NCBI GenBank assembly: GCA_963703125.1
Contig: OY969790.1
Span: 682,001-746,000 of the forward strand
DNA length: 64,000 bases
Reading direction: 5' to 3'
Source of the DNA: MFD04716-140 sp963703125
GTDB taxonomy: Bacteria > Bacteroidota > Bacteroidia > Flavobacteriales > Flavobacteriaceae
Shown piece by piece: positions 29,631-43,766 of the stretch; position 1 is the stretch's first letter, and each line of letters opens with the position of its first letter. Position numbers and translations under genes: made by a program. The notes under the pieces were generated by a model. That model ran no database searches. It was not told the DNA's origin and saw only the letters and a program-made list of their open reading frames with translations.

Positions 29631-31097
29631 ATGGGAAAGATAACAGGATTTTTGGAATTCGATAGAAAAGTAGAGCAATATGCCCCTGTAAATGAGCGGG
29701 TTAAAAATTATAAGGAATTCACAATACCGATGAAAGAAGGCGACCTTAAAGAGCAAGGTGCAAGATGCATGGATTGTGGAATTCCATTTTGCCATAGTGG
29801 TTGTCCCCTAGGAAACTTAATTCCCGATTTCAACGATGCGGTTTACCGTGGTAAGTGGGAAAAGGCGGCCGATATTCTGCATGCTACCAACAATTTCCCG
29901 GAATTTACGGGAAGATTATGCCCCGCTCCCTGCGAAGAAGCATGCGTTCTAGGTATAAATGAAGATCCCGTAACCATCGAAAATATTGAGAAAAATATTG
30001 TTGAAACGGCCTTTAAAAAAGGGTGGGTTATCGCCAAACCCCCACTAACAAGAACAGGGAAAAAAGTAGCGGTGATAGGCTCTGGCCCAGCCGGATTGGC
30101 CGCCGCTCAGCAATTAAATCGTGCCGGACATTTAGTGACTGTTTTTGAGAGAGACGAAAAACCAGGAGGATTACTTCGATATGGTATTCCTGATTTCAAA
30201 ATGGAAAAACATATTATAGACCGAAGGCTTAAAGTTTTAGAAGAAGAAGGAATTGTATTCAAATGCAATACCCATGTAGGTGTCGATATCATGGCGGCAT
30301 CGATAAAGAATGATTTTGATGCCATAATATTGACTGGAGGAGCCACTGTTCGCAGAAATTTGCCCATTGAAGGCTCAGATTTGAAGGGAGTGGTTCAGGC
30401 GATGGATTTTCTTTCCCAAAATAACCGTCGCGTTGATGGCATAAATATATCGAGTGAAGAAATAAAGGCAACTGATAAACACGTGGTTGTAATTGGTGGC
30501 GGAGATACAGGTTCGGATTGCATAGGTACATCTTTTCGTCATGGCGCCAGATCTGTTTCAAATTTTGAAATTATGCCCATGGCGACAACTGAACGACCCG
30601 AAGATCAACCATGGCCTTTTTGGCCTATGCGGCTACGTACAAGTTCCTCGCACAAAGAGGGAGCTGAGCGATTTTTTAGTATTTCCACTAAGTGTTTTTT
30701 AGGAGATTCAGCAGGTAATTTAAAAGGATTGGTTACCTCGGAAGTTGAGTGGGTCAAAATTCCTGGGCAACGGCCCCAATTGAAAGAAGTGGAAGGATCG
30801 GAAAAAGAGTGGAAATGCGAATTGGCATTATTGGCACTTGGTTTTACAGGTTCTGAAATGACGGTTGCGGAACAATTGGGAGTTATGGCTGATCCACGAA
30901 CTAACATCAAAGCCTCTGAAAAGGATTATATGACAAACGTGCCAGGGGTATTTGTAGCAGGTGATCAGCGTAGAGGGCAATCCTTAATTGTTTGGGCAAT
31001 TTCCGAAGGGCGGCAGGCGGCCCATCATATAGATAAATATTTAATGGGTGAATCCTATTTACCTCTAAAGGGCGATGGGGATCTGCCAAGGGTCTAA
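29631..31097 (+). CDS. gltD: Glutamate synthase, small subunit
   Basis: Beta subunit that supplies electrons from NAD(P)H to GltB. 488 residues with N-terminal 4Fe-4S cysteines (CMDCGIPFCHSGCPLGN and APCEEACVLG), the FAD-binding motif GSGPAGLAAAQQL (about 147-159) and the NAD(P)-binding GGGDTGSDCIG (about 288-298). Operon partner of gltB; a terminator follows. Confidence 0.95.
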   Translation: MGKITGFLEFDRKVEQYAPVNERVKNYKEFTIPMKEGDLKEQGARCMDCGIPFCHSGCPLGNLIPDFNDAVYRGKWEKAADILHATNNFPEFTGRLCPAPCEEACVLGINEDPVTIENIEKNIVETAFKKGWVIAKPPLTRTGKKVAVIGSGPAGLAAAQQLNRAGHLVTVFERDEKPGGLLRYGIPDFKMEKHIIDRRLKVLEEEGIVFKCNTHVGVDIMAASIKNDFDAIILTGGATVRRNLPIEGSDLKGVVQAMDFLSQNNRRVDGINISSEEIKATDKHVVVIGGGDTGSDCIGTSFRHGARSVSNFEIMPMATTERPEDQPWPFWPMRLRTSSSHKEGAERFFSISTKCFLGDSAGNLKGLVTSEVEWVKIPGQRPQLKEVEGSEKEWKCELALLALGFTGSEMTVAEQLGVMADPRTNIKASEKDYMTNVPGVFVAGDQRRGQSLIVWAISEGRQAAHHIDKYLMGESYLPLKGDGDLPRV

Positions 31098-31123
31098 TAG
31101 CACCTAATTTGTTTTAGCAATAA

Positions 31124-31152
31124 AGCTGTCAAATAATTTGACAGCTTTTTTT
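31124..31152 (+). terminator. Terminator after gltD
   Basis: Stem AGCTGTCAAA / TTTGACAGCT with a short loop and a T run. Confidence 0.85.
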
Positions 31153-31174
31153 ATTCCTTAGAATAATATGTGAA

Positions 31175-31206
31175 CAAAAAAGCCCCTTACATTGCTGTAA
31201 GGGGCT
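31175..31206 (-). terminator. Terminator of the rRNA operon
   Basis: Minus-strand stem AGCCCCTTAC / GTAAGGGGCT followed by TTTTTT. It lies between the 5S gene and the gltD terminator. Confidence 0.85.
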
Positions 31207-31212
31207 CGAAGT

Positions 31213-31320
31213 AAGGCGGCTTCCTACTCTCCCACTTGGTATAGCAGTACCATCGGCGCGGACGGGCTTAACTTCCCTGTTCGGAATGGTAAGGGGTGGG
31301 CCCCGTCGCCATGGCCACCT
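31213..31320 (-). rRNA. rrf: 5S ribosomal RNA
   Basis: The 5' AGGTGGCCATGGCGACGG and 3' GGAAGCCGCCTT ends pair as expected, and the loop region GTTCCGAACAGGGAAGTTAAGC is the usual 5S core in reverse orientation. Ends are accurate to a few bases. Confidence 0.92.
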
Positions 31321-31447
31321 AAATCTTTAATATCGTAATGACATAATAATGGGACAGTAAAGAGAAAAAGGTTTCGTATTTTTTAAGTAAAGCATCCGTT
31401 TCGAACATTGAAAAAAGGCCGGCCCCCTCCCTGGGGAGGGGAACCTT

Positions 31448-34275
<2,828 letters not shown>

Positions 34276-34370
34276 GACCTTAAATTCTATATTCTAATTC
34301 GTAACCCTTACTTAAAAAATTCGTGTTTTTCTTCTCTTCAAAGCATATACCTAAATATATGCCCTGTCCC

Positions 34371-34388
34371 AATATGTCAATGAACTCT
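34371..34388 (-). promoter_or_regulatory. BoxA-like antitermination element before 23S
   Basis: Minus-strand AGTTCATTGACATA is also present in the 16S leader (36538-36551). Its position ahead of each large rRNA and its likeness to boxA suggest an rrn antitermination site. The element lies between tRNA-Ala and the 23S gene. Confidence 0.6.
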
Positions 34389-34466
34389 TTTTCCAGTAGG
34401 CGGTACCAGTTCACAGTTAGCAGTACAAAACTGCTTACTGCCACTGCGGACCGCAAACTGGACATG

Positions 34467-34540
34467 TGGAGAATAAGGGAGTCGAACCCTTGACCTCCTG
34501 CGTGCAAGGCAGGCGCTCTAGCCAGCTGAGCTAATCCCCC
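34467..34540 (-). tRNA. tRNA-Ala (anticodon UGC)
   Basis: Minus-strand cloverleaf; acceptor GGGGGAT pairs with ATTCTCC (two G-U pairs), anticodon loop CTTGCAC (anticodon UGC), T-arm AGGGTTCGACTCCCT. CCA is not encoded. In the 16S-23S spacer. Confidence 0.93.
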
Positions 34541-34669
34541 AATTACCAGTAGTCAGTAATTAGTAGTCAGTAGTCGATACAACTACCACCCAACTTCCAG
34601 AATTTCCTATTCAATACCTTAACCGATGAACGTAAAAAATGCCCGAACCGTGCCGCTCGCGCGGCCCTG

Positions 34670-34743
34670 TAGTCCCGGGCAGACTCGAACTGCCGACCTC
34701 TACATTATCAGTGTAGCGCTCTAACCAGCTGAGCTACGGGACT
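34670..34743 (-). tRNA. tRNA-Ile (anticodon GAU)
   Basis: Minus-strand cloverleaf; acceptor AGTCCCG / CGGGACT, anticodon stem-loop CTACA-CTGATAA-TGTAG (anticodon GAU), T-arm GGCAGTTCGAGTCTGCC. In the 16S-23S spacer. Confidence 0.94.
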
Positions 34744-34884
34744 GTCCCGTATCACGCACTCGGCGCGACCGTTCCTTTTATACCAATATATACCGTAAAG
34801 ACGTACAAAAAAACCAAGAGACCTGCAAAAAAATAGAACGTGGCGAAGGGGCGCGGGGAAACCGTCCCGGGCGCGGGCTTCTCT

Positions 34885-36409
<1,525 letters not shown>

Positions 36410-36537
36410 GTTGTTCGTTAAATATTCTACGCCCAACGCCCAAGAACCATCTCCCGGCCCCTTCGCTCGTTTCTATCTATTCCTATAAATTATCTTGGCG
36501 CGACACATCTAAGATGCATCGCTTCTCGTCTTCACAG

Positions 36538-36551
36538 TATGTCAATGAACT
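36538..36551 (-). promoter_or_regulatory. BoxA-like element in the 16S leader
   Basis: AGTTCATTGACATA on the minus strand, identical over 14 bases to the copy ahead of 23S. It lies about 130 bases before the 16S gene and after the promoter. Confidence 0.6.
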
Positions 36552-36632
36552 TCCCTAAAAAATCCCTTGAAAAAGGACATTCCAACCGCTCAACCTATCA
36601 ACTCCATATGTCCCTCTCCCCCTAAGCGGCTG

Positions 36633-36663
36633 CAAATATAAGATGGTTTTTCCGCTTACACAA
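36633..36663 (-). promoter_or_regulatory. rrn promoter, Bacteroidota type
   Basis: On the minus strand TTGTG is followed at the right distance by TATATTTG, matching the TTTG/TAnnTTTG sigma consensus. It lies about 225 bases upstream of 16S. The rest of the gap to the porin gene (36664-36945) has no gene that I can see. Confidence 0.7.
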
Positions 36664-36945
36664 TACATACATGAAATTTTTTGAAAAGGTTATGAAAAAA
36701 AAATATAAAATGTTGACAATCAATTGATAAAACGTGAAAAAAAATTCATTTAAAGATAGCTATAGAGCCTTTGTCCAAGTTATTCCGATCAAAGATCGAG
36801 CAACGAGTGGCGAAAGCGCGCTTTATGTCAAATACATAAAGCCCTCATAAACAATTAAATGGCAAAAGTGCATCTTGATTCCCTACTTTGAAATACCAAA
36901 ACAGATTACCAATGCGAGTATTTTGACAAAGGTTGAACTATTATA

Positions 36946-38934
36946 TTAAGAGAAAAAATTCCATACCAATCCGAACCTGATGACAAAGTCCCGATATGGG
37001 TAGCTGGGTGCCGAATAATAATTGGGCTTACTAAAAGAAGAGTTAAAATGTTCGGCCTTTAAATAAATACGGGTCTGTTTTACTCTGGCATTTATAAAGA
37101 AATCAAGCAACGGATACCCGCCTAACTTCTCACTATTCTGAATATAAAACTCACCCAATAGCGGATGATATGCATCCATATTATATGCGGTAAAGTATTT
37201 AAAAGTTATACCGGTCTGTAGATACATGGCCTTTTTAAACACATCTGATGAAAAGTAAAGCGTATTCCTAGTCACCAATTGCGGAACGTTCAAAACATCA
37301 TTTGTCTGGGAGACGACCTGATACATGACTGTATTATTGAGCGCGAACATGCCAACTTTAAATTCTTTGGCATATTTCAACTTTAAGTGATTTACACCAT
37401 TGCTTTCTTGATAGGGACGAATATTCGCTTTCTCCCTACCTTCTTCTAGGGCGATATCCGGATCAGAGGTGAAGTACGTGTAATTGCCAAGACGTGAATA
37501 TTTCGCAGAAAGGTTGCCCCATAATTTTGATTCAACATCAAACTGAATGGCATTTACACTTTCTTTATTAAACGTATCAGTATTCTGCCAGTTGTAATTT
37601 GTATAGTTGCTCTGATACAACAGAAAATTAAAATCGGGCATTCTGGTTGACGAATGGATAGACGCCACTACCCTGTTTTTCTCGTTAAACCGATATGTCG
37701 CAGAGGCATCCAATATAGTACCCGTTAAATTCCCCGATACGTTATATTTAAGGTCGCCCTTAATGATAAAACCACCAATCTGTTTGGAATAGTTGGCACC
37801 AACCGCGACTTCTTCACCTCTAAGCTTGTTCTGAATTAATTGGGAATCAGTAACAAAAATACTATTGAAGAAATAATTATAGTTATAAAGGCTAATATTG
37901 CCCTGCAACTTGCCCAAAGTCGCATTGTAAAAATTGGCATTGAATTGATTATACATGGTCTGGAGGTTGGCCCTATCATAAATTGATGTGATTAGGTTAT
38001 CCCCGTAATATTCATTTGCCTTGGTTTGGGTATATAAATAGTGTTTCGTCTCATAATTAAATTGATGTCCTATAGACAAAGAGGTTTTCTCAACTCTTGA
38101 CGAGTCTTTGTTCTTCCTTATCAACTTATACTGATGCTCCAAAAAATACCGCTTGCCCAACAAAAGATTCTTAGAATCGGCGAATCGAATATCAACCCTT
38201 GATCGATCTTTGAAATTGGATTCTTCGGATTCAAATTGCAGTTCTTTTTTTGCCAACCCCCCATTCTCTTCCGACTCAATATCCTGGGCAGCGATATGGG
38301 CCTTTAAATTATACCGTCCATTCTTTGTTTCGTAATTAAGAGTGGTTCTGAAATTTCCGGATTTCACCTGATCGAATTGGTACTTTCCCAAGGACCGGAA
38401 ACCCTTGTACGCAATTGAATAATTGAATCTGCGCGATGTATTAAATGTAAGCAGTGCATCTAAAAGTTGACCTTGCTCAAAGGTGGTCTTAAAAAAAAGA
38501 TCTGACATGGGTGTGGCAACATTGTAATAATCAATGTCCTCAACCTCCATATAATTATAGTGTTTCGCTCTTGATCCAAGCCGAGGATACATATTTGACC
38601 TATCAAAATCTACACCTAATTTATTATAGGGCTGTCCCACATTGGAAAAAGGCATCAATTCAAAATTATCTTTTCTGAGGTAATTGTATTTGTATTCTTT
38701 TTGAATGGTAAGGGTGGTATCTAAAAAGGTTGTGTCCCTGGCATACGAAATAATCTTGTAATCCTTAATAGTAATTACTTCTTCAAGCTTCTCTTTCCCT
38801 TTTGTTTTTGGATTTCCATTTGTCTTTCTGGGTATTGAGGACGGTTCCCTTTGCCTTTTTGGGGCTAAATAATCTTCTTGCGAGCATACCCAAGCACCGT
38901 TTAAAACAAAAAAGAGTAAGAGGAGATATCTCAT
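36946..38934 (-). CDS. Putative porin, outer-membrane beta-barrel
   Basis: A 662-residue protein with a signal peptide (about 1-18, MRYLLLLFFVLNGAWVCSQ), a polar linker (20-55) and then alternating aromatic/polar strands throughout, ending with the aromatic strand YRDFVIRFGLVWNFFS, whose terminal residues are typical of an outer-membrane barrel. It matches the uncharacterised putative-porin family of flavobacteria by length and end pattern. Transported solute unknown. Single gene, divergent from rnhB. Confidence 0.75.
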   Translation of the reverse strand: MRYLLLLFFVLNGAWVCSQEDYLAPKRQREPSSIPRKTNGNPKTKGKEKLEEVITIKDYKIISYARDTTFLDTTLTIQKEYKYNYLRKDNFELMPFSNVGQPYNKLGVDFDRSNMYPRLGSRAKHYNYMEVEDIDYYNVATPMSDLFFKTTFEQGQLLDALLTFNTSRRFNYSIAYKGFRSLGKYQFDQVKSGNFRTTLNYETKNGRYNLKAHIAAQDIESEENGGLAKKELQFESEESNFKDRSRVDIRFADSKNLLLGKRYFLEHQYKLIRKNKDSSRVEKTSLSIGHQFNYETKHYLYTQTKANEYYGDNLITSIYDRANLQTMYNQFNANFYNATLGKLQGNISLYNYNYFFNSIFVTDSQLIQNKLRGEEVAVGANYSKQIGGFIIKGDLKYNVSGNLTGTILDASATYRFNEKNRVVASIHSSTRMPDFNFLLYQSNYTNYNWQNTDTFNKESVNAIQFDVESKLWGNLSAKYSRLGNYTYFTSDPDIALEEGREKANIRPYQESNGVNHLKLKYAKEFKVGMFALNNTVMYQVVSQTNDVLNVPQLVTRNTLYFSSDVFKKAMYLQTGITFKYFTAYNMDAYHPLLGEFYIQNSEKLGGYPLLDFFINARVKQTRIYLKAEHFNSSFSKPNYYSAPSYPYRDFVIRFGLVWNFFS

Positions 38935-39073
38935 GTATCTTTGTTAGACGGGCAAAGTTAAATTTTTTGTTGCTAACTAAATGTGAAAGTTTTACTGGGA
39001 TAAGCAATAGTCATAAGTTCACTTCTTATAATTCTTGTAAATTATATTGGAGTCCTTAAAAATAAATTGTTCA

Positions 39074-39670
39074 ATGTTACTTAATTTTCATTCATTTAAA
39101 GACGAGGTAGGAACCGATGAAGCTGGCAGAGGTTGTCTTGCCGGACCTGTAACCGCGGCAGCCTTAATTTTAAAGAAAAATTTCAGGAACGATATTCTAA
39201 ACGATTCAAAATTACTGTCCGAAAATAAACGAATGTCACTGCGGCCTCTTATTGAAAATGGATCTTTATGCTTTGGAGTGGCACATATCTCCCCTATGAA
39301 AATAGATGAAATCAACATTTTGAATGCCTCTATATTGGCGATGCACCATGCAATTGCCCAGTTGAATACCACACCAAAATTCATTATAATTGATGGCAAC
39401 CGCTTCAAACCCTATAAAGATATTCCCTACGAATGCATAATTAAGGGTGACGGAAAGTACATGAGCATTGCTGCGGCATCTGTTTTGGCCAAAACCTATA
39501 GAGATGCCTACATGGAAGAACTACATGAGAAATATCCAATGTACAACTGGAAGAAAAATAAGGGATACCCAACAAAAGAACATCGCGATGCCATTCGCAA
39601 ATATGGGCTTACCGAGTATCACAGAAAAAGTTTTAGACAACTTTCGGCCCAATTGGGATTGAAACTTTAA
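39074..39670 (+). CDS. rnhB: Ribonuclease HII
   Basis: Removes RNA from RNA-DNA hybrids and single ribonucleotides from DNA. The catalytic motif GTDEAGRGCLAGPVTAAA (Asp-Glu-Ala-Gly-Arg-Gly) is at the start, and the later IIDGN tract and AAASVLAKTYRDAYM are family hallmarks. I chose the ATG at 39074 (MLLNFHSFKDEVGTDEAGRG, 198 residues) because the upstream nine codons are not conserved-looking. Confidence 0.93.
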   Translation: MLLNFHSFKDEVGTDEAGRGCLAGPVTAAALILKKNFRNDILNDSKLLSENKRMSLRPLIENGSLCFGVAHISPMKIDEINILNASILAMHHAIAQLNTTPKFIIIDGNRFKPYKDIPYECIIKGDGKYMSIAAASVLAKTYRDAYMEELHEKYPMYNWKKNKGYPTKEHRDAIRKYGLTEYHRKSFRQLSAQLGLKL

Positions 39671-39699
39671 TATTCTAAATTTACGTGAAATTTCTTTGT

Positions 39700-42162
39700 A
39701 TGAATTCCAAAATGGTATTTGCCTTGTCGTTGCTTTTTCTTTTGGGCTGCGAAGTTGAAAAAAAGACCTCATCAAGTTTGTTGGATTATATACCTGAGAA
39801 TTCGGCCGTAATCATTAAGATCAATAATCTGGATAAATTTAAGAATGTCCTGGAAGAAAATGATTTTCTGGAGCAATTCCAAAAATCCGGCATCTCCGAA
39901 TCGATCACAGATAAGACAAAAGACCTAAAATACATTTCCTGCAGTTCAGAAAGTGTAATCGCCTTTGCGGAGCTTGGGAACGACCAATTTGAATTCATTT
40001 TTGTTACCCAGGATGTTCCCAAGTTGATAAATATAGAACGTGAAGGCAACAAGATCATTGAAAGTATTGCATTCGAAGGTCAAACAATCGATAAGTATAC
40101 CGTTAACAGTTCATCTTTCTATGCAAGTAAAATTGAAGGTGACTTTATTCTTAGTTCCTCTCAAGCGTTGATTGAAAAAATAGTCCAAAATACAATCCAA
40201 ACATCAATTCCGAAAGATTTAAAAAGGCTATTTGAAATGACTGACAAGTCCAAGACAGCCTTTGTGTTTTTAGATTTGGCCAAGTGCAATTCGTTGACCA
40301 AACTCTTGTTGGCAGCTTCCTCAAAGTTAAAAGTGTCCAATTTTTCGGATTGGGTATCATTGGACATAAGCTCTGACAAGGATAGACTTCAATTAAACGG
40401 TGTAACGGTAGCCAACGATTCGCTCAAGAACTATGTGAATCTTTTCCGAAATACAAATCCTTTGGTGAATGTCACGCCCTCGTACGCCCCAATCAGTTCG
40501 GAAGCGATCGTATCCTATACTTTTGATAATTATAAAGAATTTTCAAAAAACCAGCAGAAATACCTCAACCGAACCACCCCAATGGATTCGCTTTTTAATT
40601 CTGTGGAGGAAATAGGGTTTATATATGAGAGTGGTCAAAAATTAGTTCTTTTGAACACATTTGGTACCGAAAACATTTCTGCATTCTTGGAAGGAATAAA
40701 AAAGGTCGATTACATGTATCAAGGCAATGTAATTCTAGAGCTTGGCACTACCGATTTTTTAAAAAATTCATTATATCCTATTATTGATGAATTTACACCT
40801 AATTTTTGTACCATACTTGATAATGCATTCCTATTTGCCGAAACAAAAGGCCCATTGGAAACTGTTATTTCCAATTATAAAAATGGATCCTCTTTTGAAA
40901 AAAGTTCAATTTACATTTCCGCGCGTGAATCCTTGGCATCGGAATCAAGCTTTCTTTTTATATCAGATGATAGGGGTGTTGAAAATTTACTAAGCCCCGA
41001 TTTTGACCAAGAATTTATAAAAGATTTCAAAGATGCAAAATTTGACAAATTTGCTTTTGGAACTCAATTTATTGCCGATGAAGATTTTTTTCATTTCAAT
41101 ACGGTAATTCAAAAAACAGAAAAAGAGACTCGTGCTGTGAGTGTTTCCCCCTTATTTTCGACCGAACTTGACAATGAATTGGCAACGGATCCGCAATTTG
41201 TTATAAATCATAATACCAACAAAAAGGAAATTGTAGTACAAGATGTTGGCAATGTTCTGTATCTAATTTCAACGGAAGGAACTATTCTTTGGAAAAAACA
41301 ATTGGCCGGAAGCATTCAAGGTAAAATTGAACAAGTTGATATTTTAAGGAATGGACGTTTACAAATGGCTTTTACCACAAACGACCAATTCTTGATTTTG
41401 GACAGGAACGGTGAAGAAGTGAAACCTTTCAGCTTTACCTATGAAAGTGGTAATGTAAATCCTTTGGCCGTTTTTGATTATGAGGGCAAAAAAGAGTATC
41501 GTTTTGTGGTTAGTCAGGGAGAAAAAATATTTATGTACAACAATAAAGGGGACATTGTTGATGGATTTAAATATAAAAGGGCCGAAAAAACTGTAATTGG
41601 TGCTCCAAAGCATTTTGTTATCGGAAAAAAAGATTATTTGGTCTTCAAATTGGAAGACGGTACTTTAAAAATACTGAACCGGGTAGGCGATGTTCGCACC
41701 AAAGTCGGTAAGCAAATGGATTTTTCTGAAAACGAGGTCTATGTTTATAAAAACAAGTTTACGGTGACCGATAAAAAAGGAGTACTTTATCAAATAGATC
41801 CCAACGGAAAAATTATGGAGACACGTCTGAATCTTAACAAGGACCATCGCTTTGACGCCACTACTAATTCGTTGGTTTACATGAATGACAATACTTTGGA
41901 TATAAAGGGGAAAAGGGTTGACTTGGATTTAGGGGTTTATACCAGCCCCAAAATCTTCTATCTCTATGATAAAATTTACGTGGGTGTAACGGATATTCAG
42001 AATCAAAACACTTACCTTTTCGATAGTCAGGCAAAATCCATTTCTAATTTTCCCGTTTTTGGGAATTCTTCTTTGGATCTTGCGGATATTGATAATGACA
42101 GAAAATTGGAATTGGTGGTCAAATCCCAGAACAATTCAATCGTTGTATACAAATTGAACTGA
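39700..42162 (+). CDS. Large lipoprotein with C-terminal beta-propeller-like repeats, function unknown
   Basis: A lipoprotein of about 820 residues. From the ATG at 39700 it reads MNSKMVFALSLLFLLGCEVEKK with a clean lipobox LLGC; a GTG at 39685 is an alternative start. The N-terminal half (about 25-490) has a repeating alpha/beta pattern resembling DUF3352-type proteins. The C-terminal third has propeller-like WD/PQQ-type units (for example GTILWKKQLAGSIQGKI, GDIVDGF, NGKIMETRLN, DLADIDNDRKLELVV). No catalytic motif found. It follows rnhB by 29 bases, so it may share its transcript. Confidence 0.7.
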   Translation: MNSKMVFALSLLFLLGCEVEKKTSSSLLDYIPENSAVIIKINNLDKFKNVLEENDFLEQFQKSGISESITDKTKDLKYISCSSESVIAFAELGNDQFEFIFVTQDVPKLINIEREGNKIIESIAFEGQTIDKYTVNSSSFYASKIEGDFILSSSQALIEKIVQNTIQTSIPKDLKRLFEMTDKSKTAFVFLDLAKCNSLTKLLLAASSKLKVSNFSDWVSLDISSDKDRLQLNGVTVANDSLKNYVNLFRNTNPLVNVTPSYAPISSEAIVSYTFDNYKEFSKNQQKYLNRTTPMDSLFNSVEEIGFIYESGQKLVLLNTFGTENISAFLEGIKKVDYMYQGNVILELGTTDFLKNSLYPIIDEFTPNFCTILDNAFLFAETKGPLETVISNYKNGSSFEKSSIYISARESLASESSFLFISDDRGVENLLSPDFDQEFIKDFKDAKFDKFAFGTQFIADEDFFHFNTVIQKTEKETRAVSVSPLFSTELDNELATDPQFVINHNTNKKEIVVQDVGNVLYLISTEGTILWKKQLAGSIQGKIEQVDILRNGRLQMAFTTNDQFLILDRNGEEVKPFSFTYESGNVNPLAVFDYEGKKEYRFVVSQGEKIFMYNNKGDIVDGFKYKRAEKTVIGAPKHFVIGKKDYLVFKLEDGTLKILNRVGDVRTKVGKQMDFSENEVYVYKNKFTVTDKKGVLYQIDPNGKIMETRLNLNKDHRFDATTNSLVYMNDNTLDIKGKRVDLDLGVYTSPKIFYLYDKIYVGVTDIQNQNTYLFDSQAKSISNFPVFGNSSLDLADIDNDRKLELVVKSQNNSIVVYKLN

Positions 42163-42364
42163 TTCTCTTATGAATCCAATTATACTTATAAGTAGACCAG
42201 CTATACAGATTTGAAAACCGATCATACCTTTTTAGCTTGTTATTCGGGTCAACCTCTTTATTTTTCTGTTTTTAATGTTTAAAACAGACAAGTTATATTG
42301 ACTGAATACTTCTAGAATTATAAATTAGTCAACTTTTTAAATTCGTTAATAAAACAGATTGAAG

Positions 42365-43705
42365 ATGAAAACTGCAAGTTCACGCATTAGAATAATTCTC
42401 TCCTTAATGGCAATGCTCTGTTTTTCCATAAATGCACATAGCCAGCTTTTGAAAAAATTAGGCAAAAGGGCCGAAGAGGCTGCCCAAAGGACCGTTGAAC
42501 GCCGAGTCGAGAAAGAAACACAGGAAAAAACCGATCAAACTTTGGATAGTATTTTGGAGCCCGGTTCAAACAAAAAAGAACCTAAGAAGGAAAAAGAAAG
42601 TCGTACTTCACAGGAAAATAAAAGTAGCAAAGGATCTAACTCAGAATCAATTGAAAAGGACGATCCTTCTGCTGGGAACGGGTCGAAATCCATTTCAATT
42701 TATAGCAAGTTTGATTTTGTCCCTGGTGATGAATTATTGCTTTTTGATGATTTCAACAATGATTTTCCTGGCGATTTCCCTTCCAAATGGGATACAAATG
42801 GTAGTGGCGAAATAGTCATTGTGGACGGTACTTCTGAAAAATGGTTTGAAATTAAGGCCGGCAGCACTTACATACCAAATCTTCCAAAGCTAACTGAGGA
42901 CTATACCATTGAGTTTGACCTTCTCACAATGGGTTTGGACAACGGAACATCAAGTACAGCTACCCTGGAAGTTAGTTTAACACAAAACAATTCCTATGAC
43001 TGGTATAAAGCTGGTGACAACAACGTGGCCATTGTTCTGCCTTTTTGTCAATATATTGATGCCAACATTCGGGTTTCCAATAAAATCAACAAAGAAACAC
43101 TCATAAATAATTTGGTAGAAACCGATATTAGGGCAGTAGTGTTGGAACAACCCCATATTTCAATTGCAGTGAACGCTCAGCGTTTTAGACTTTGGGTAAA
43201 TGAGAAAAAATATGTAGATATTCCAAGACTTGTTGCCCCTGGAGCTGTTCTGCAATACTTACGATTTTCGCCAGAAAATCTGGTAGATGGCAAGGACCGC
43301 ATATTTATAAAAAATCTGAAGGTTGCCAAAGGAGGTGTTGATTTAAGAAGAAAACTTATTTCAGAAGGTTCCGTCTCCACAAATGGAATTTTATTTGATG
43401 TAGGGTCTGCCAATATTCAACCTTCCTCCATGGGCATAATTCTCCAAATCTCACAAGTACTTCAGCAAGAGTCTGGTATGAAGCTTAAAATAGTGGGACA
43501 TACAGATTCCGATGGTAATGATGCCACGAATTTGGAACTTTCCAAAAAGCGGGCGGACGCTGTTAAAAATGCACTGATTTCCGTTTATAAAGTATCGGCG
43601 GATAGACTGCAGACCGAGGGCAAAGGAGAGACAGCACCGGTTGGGGACAATAAAACGGTTGATGGAAAAGCACAGAACAGACGAGTTGAATTTATAAAAC
43701 AGTAG
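42365..43705 (+). CDS. OmpA-family outer-membrane protein
   Basis: A 446-residue protein from the ATG at 42365, with a signal peptide (about 1-27, ending INAHSQ), a Lys/Glu-rich low-complexity region (about 30-100) that probably forms a coiled coil, a beta-sandwich-like middle (about 120-320) and a C-terminal OmpA peptidoglycan-binding domain (about 335-446): GHTDSDGNDATNLELSKKRADAVK and QNRRVEFIK. It should link the outer membrane to peptidoglycan. Followed by three CAGTATT tandem repeats. Confidence 0.86.
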   Translation: MKTASSRIRIILSLMAMLCFSINAHSQLLKKLGKRAEEAAQRTVERRVEKETQEKTDQTLDSILEPGSNKKEPKKEKESRTSQENKSSKGSNSESIEKDDPSAGNGSKSISIYSKFDFVPGDELLLFDDFNNDFPGDFPSKWDTNGSGEIVIVDGTSEKWFEIKAGSTYIPNLPKLTEDYTIEFDLLTMGLDNGTSSTATLEVSLTQNNSYDWYKAGDNNVAIVLPFCQYIDANIRVSNKINKETLINNLVETDIRAVVLEQPHISIAVNAQRFRLWVNEKKYVDIPRLVAPGAVLQYLRFSPENLVDGKDRIFIKNLKVAKGGVDLRRKLISEGSVSTNGILFDVGSANIQPSSMGIILQISQVLQQESGMKLKIVGHTDSDGNDATNLELSKKRADAVKNALISVYKVSADRLQTEGKGETAPVGDNKTVDGKAQNRRVEFIKQ

Positions 43706-43713
43706 TCGGTAGT

Positions 43714-43734
43714 CAGTATTCAGTATTCAGTATT
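43714..43734. repeat. Three tandem copies of CAGTATT
   Basis: CAGTATT three times in a row, 9 bases after the OmpA-family stop codon. Related AGTAGTCAGT-type strings lie at 34550-34575 in the rRNA spacer. Probably a short intergenic repeat family. Confidence 0.7.
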
Positions 43735-43766
43735 CAAAACTAATTTATCTATCAATAAAACATAAA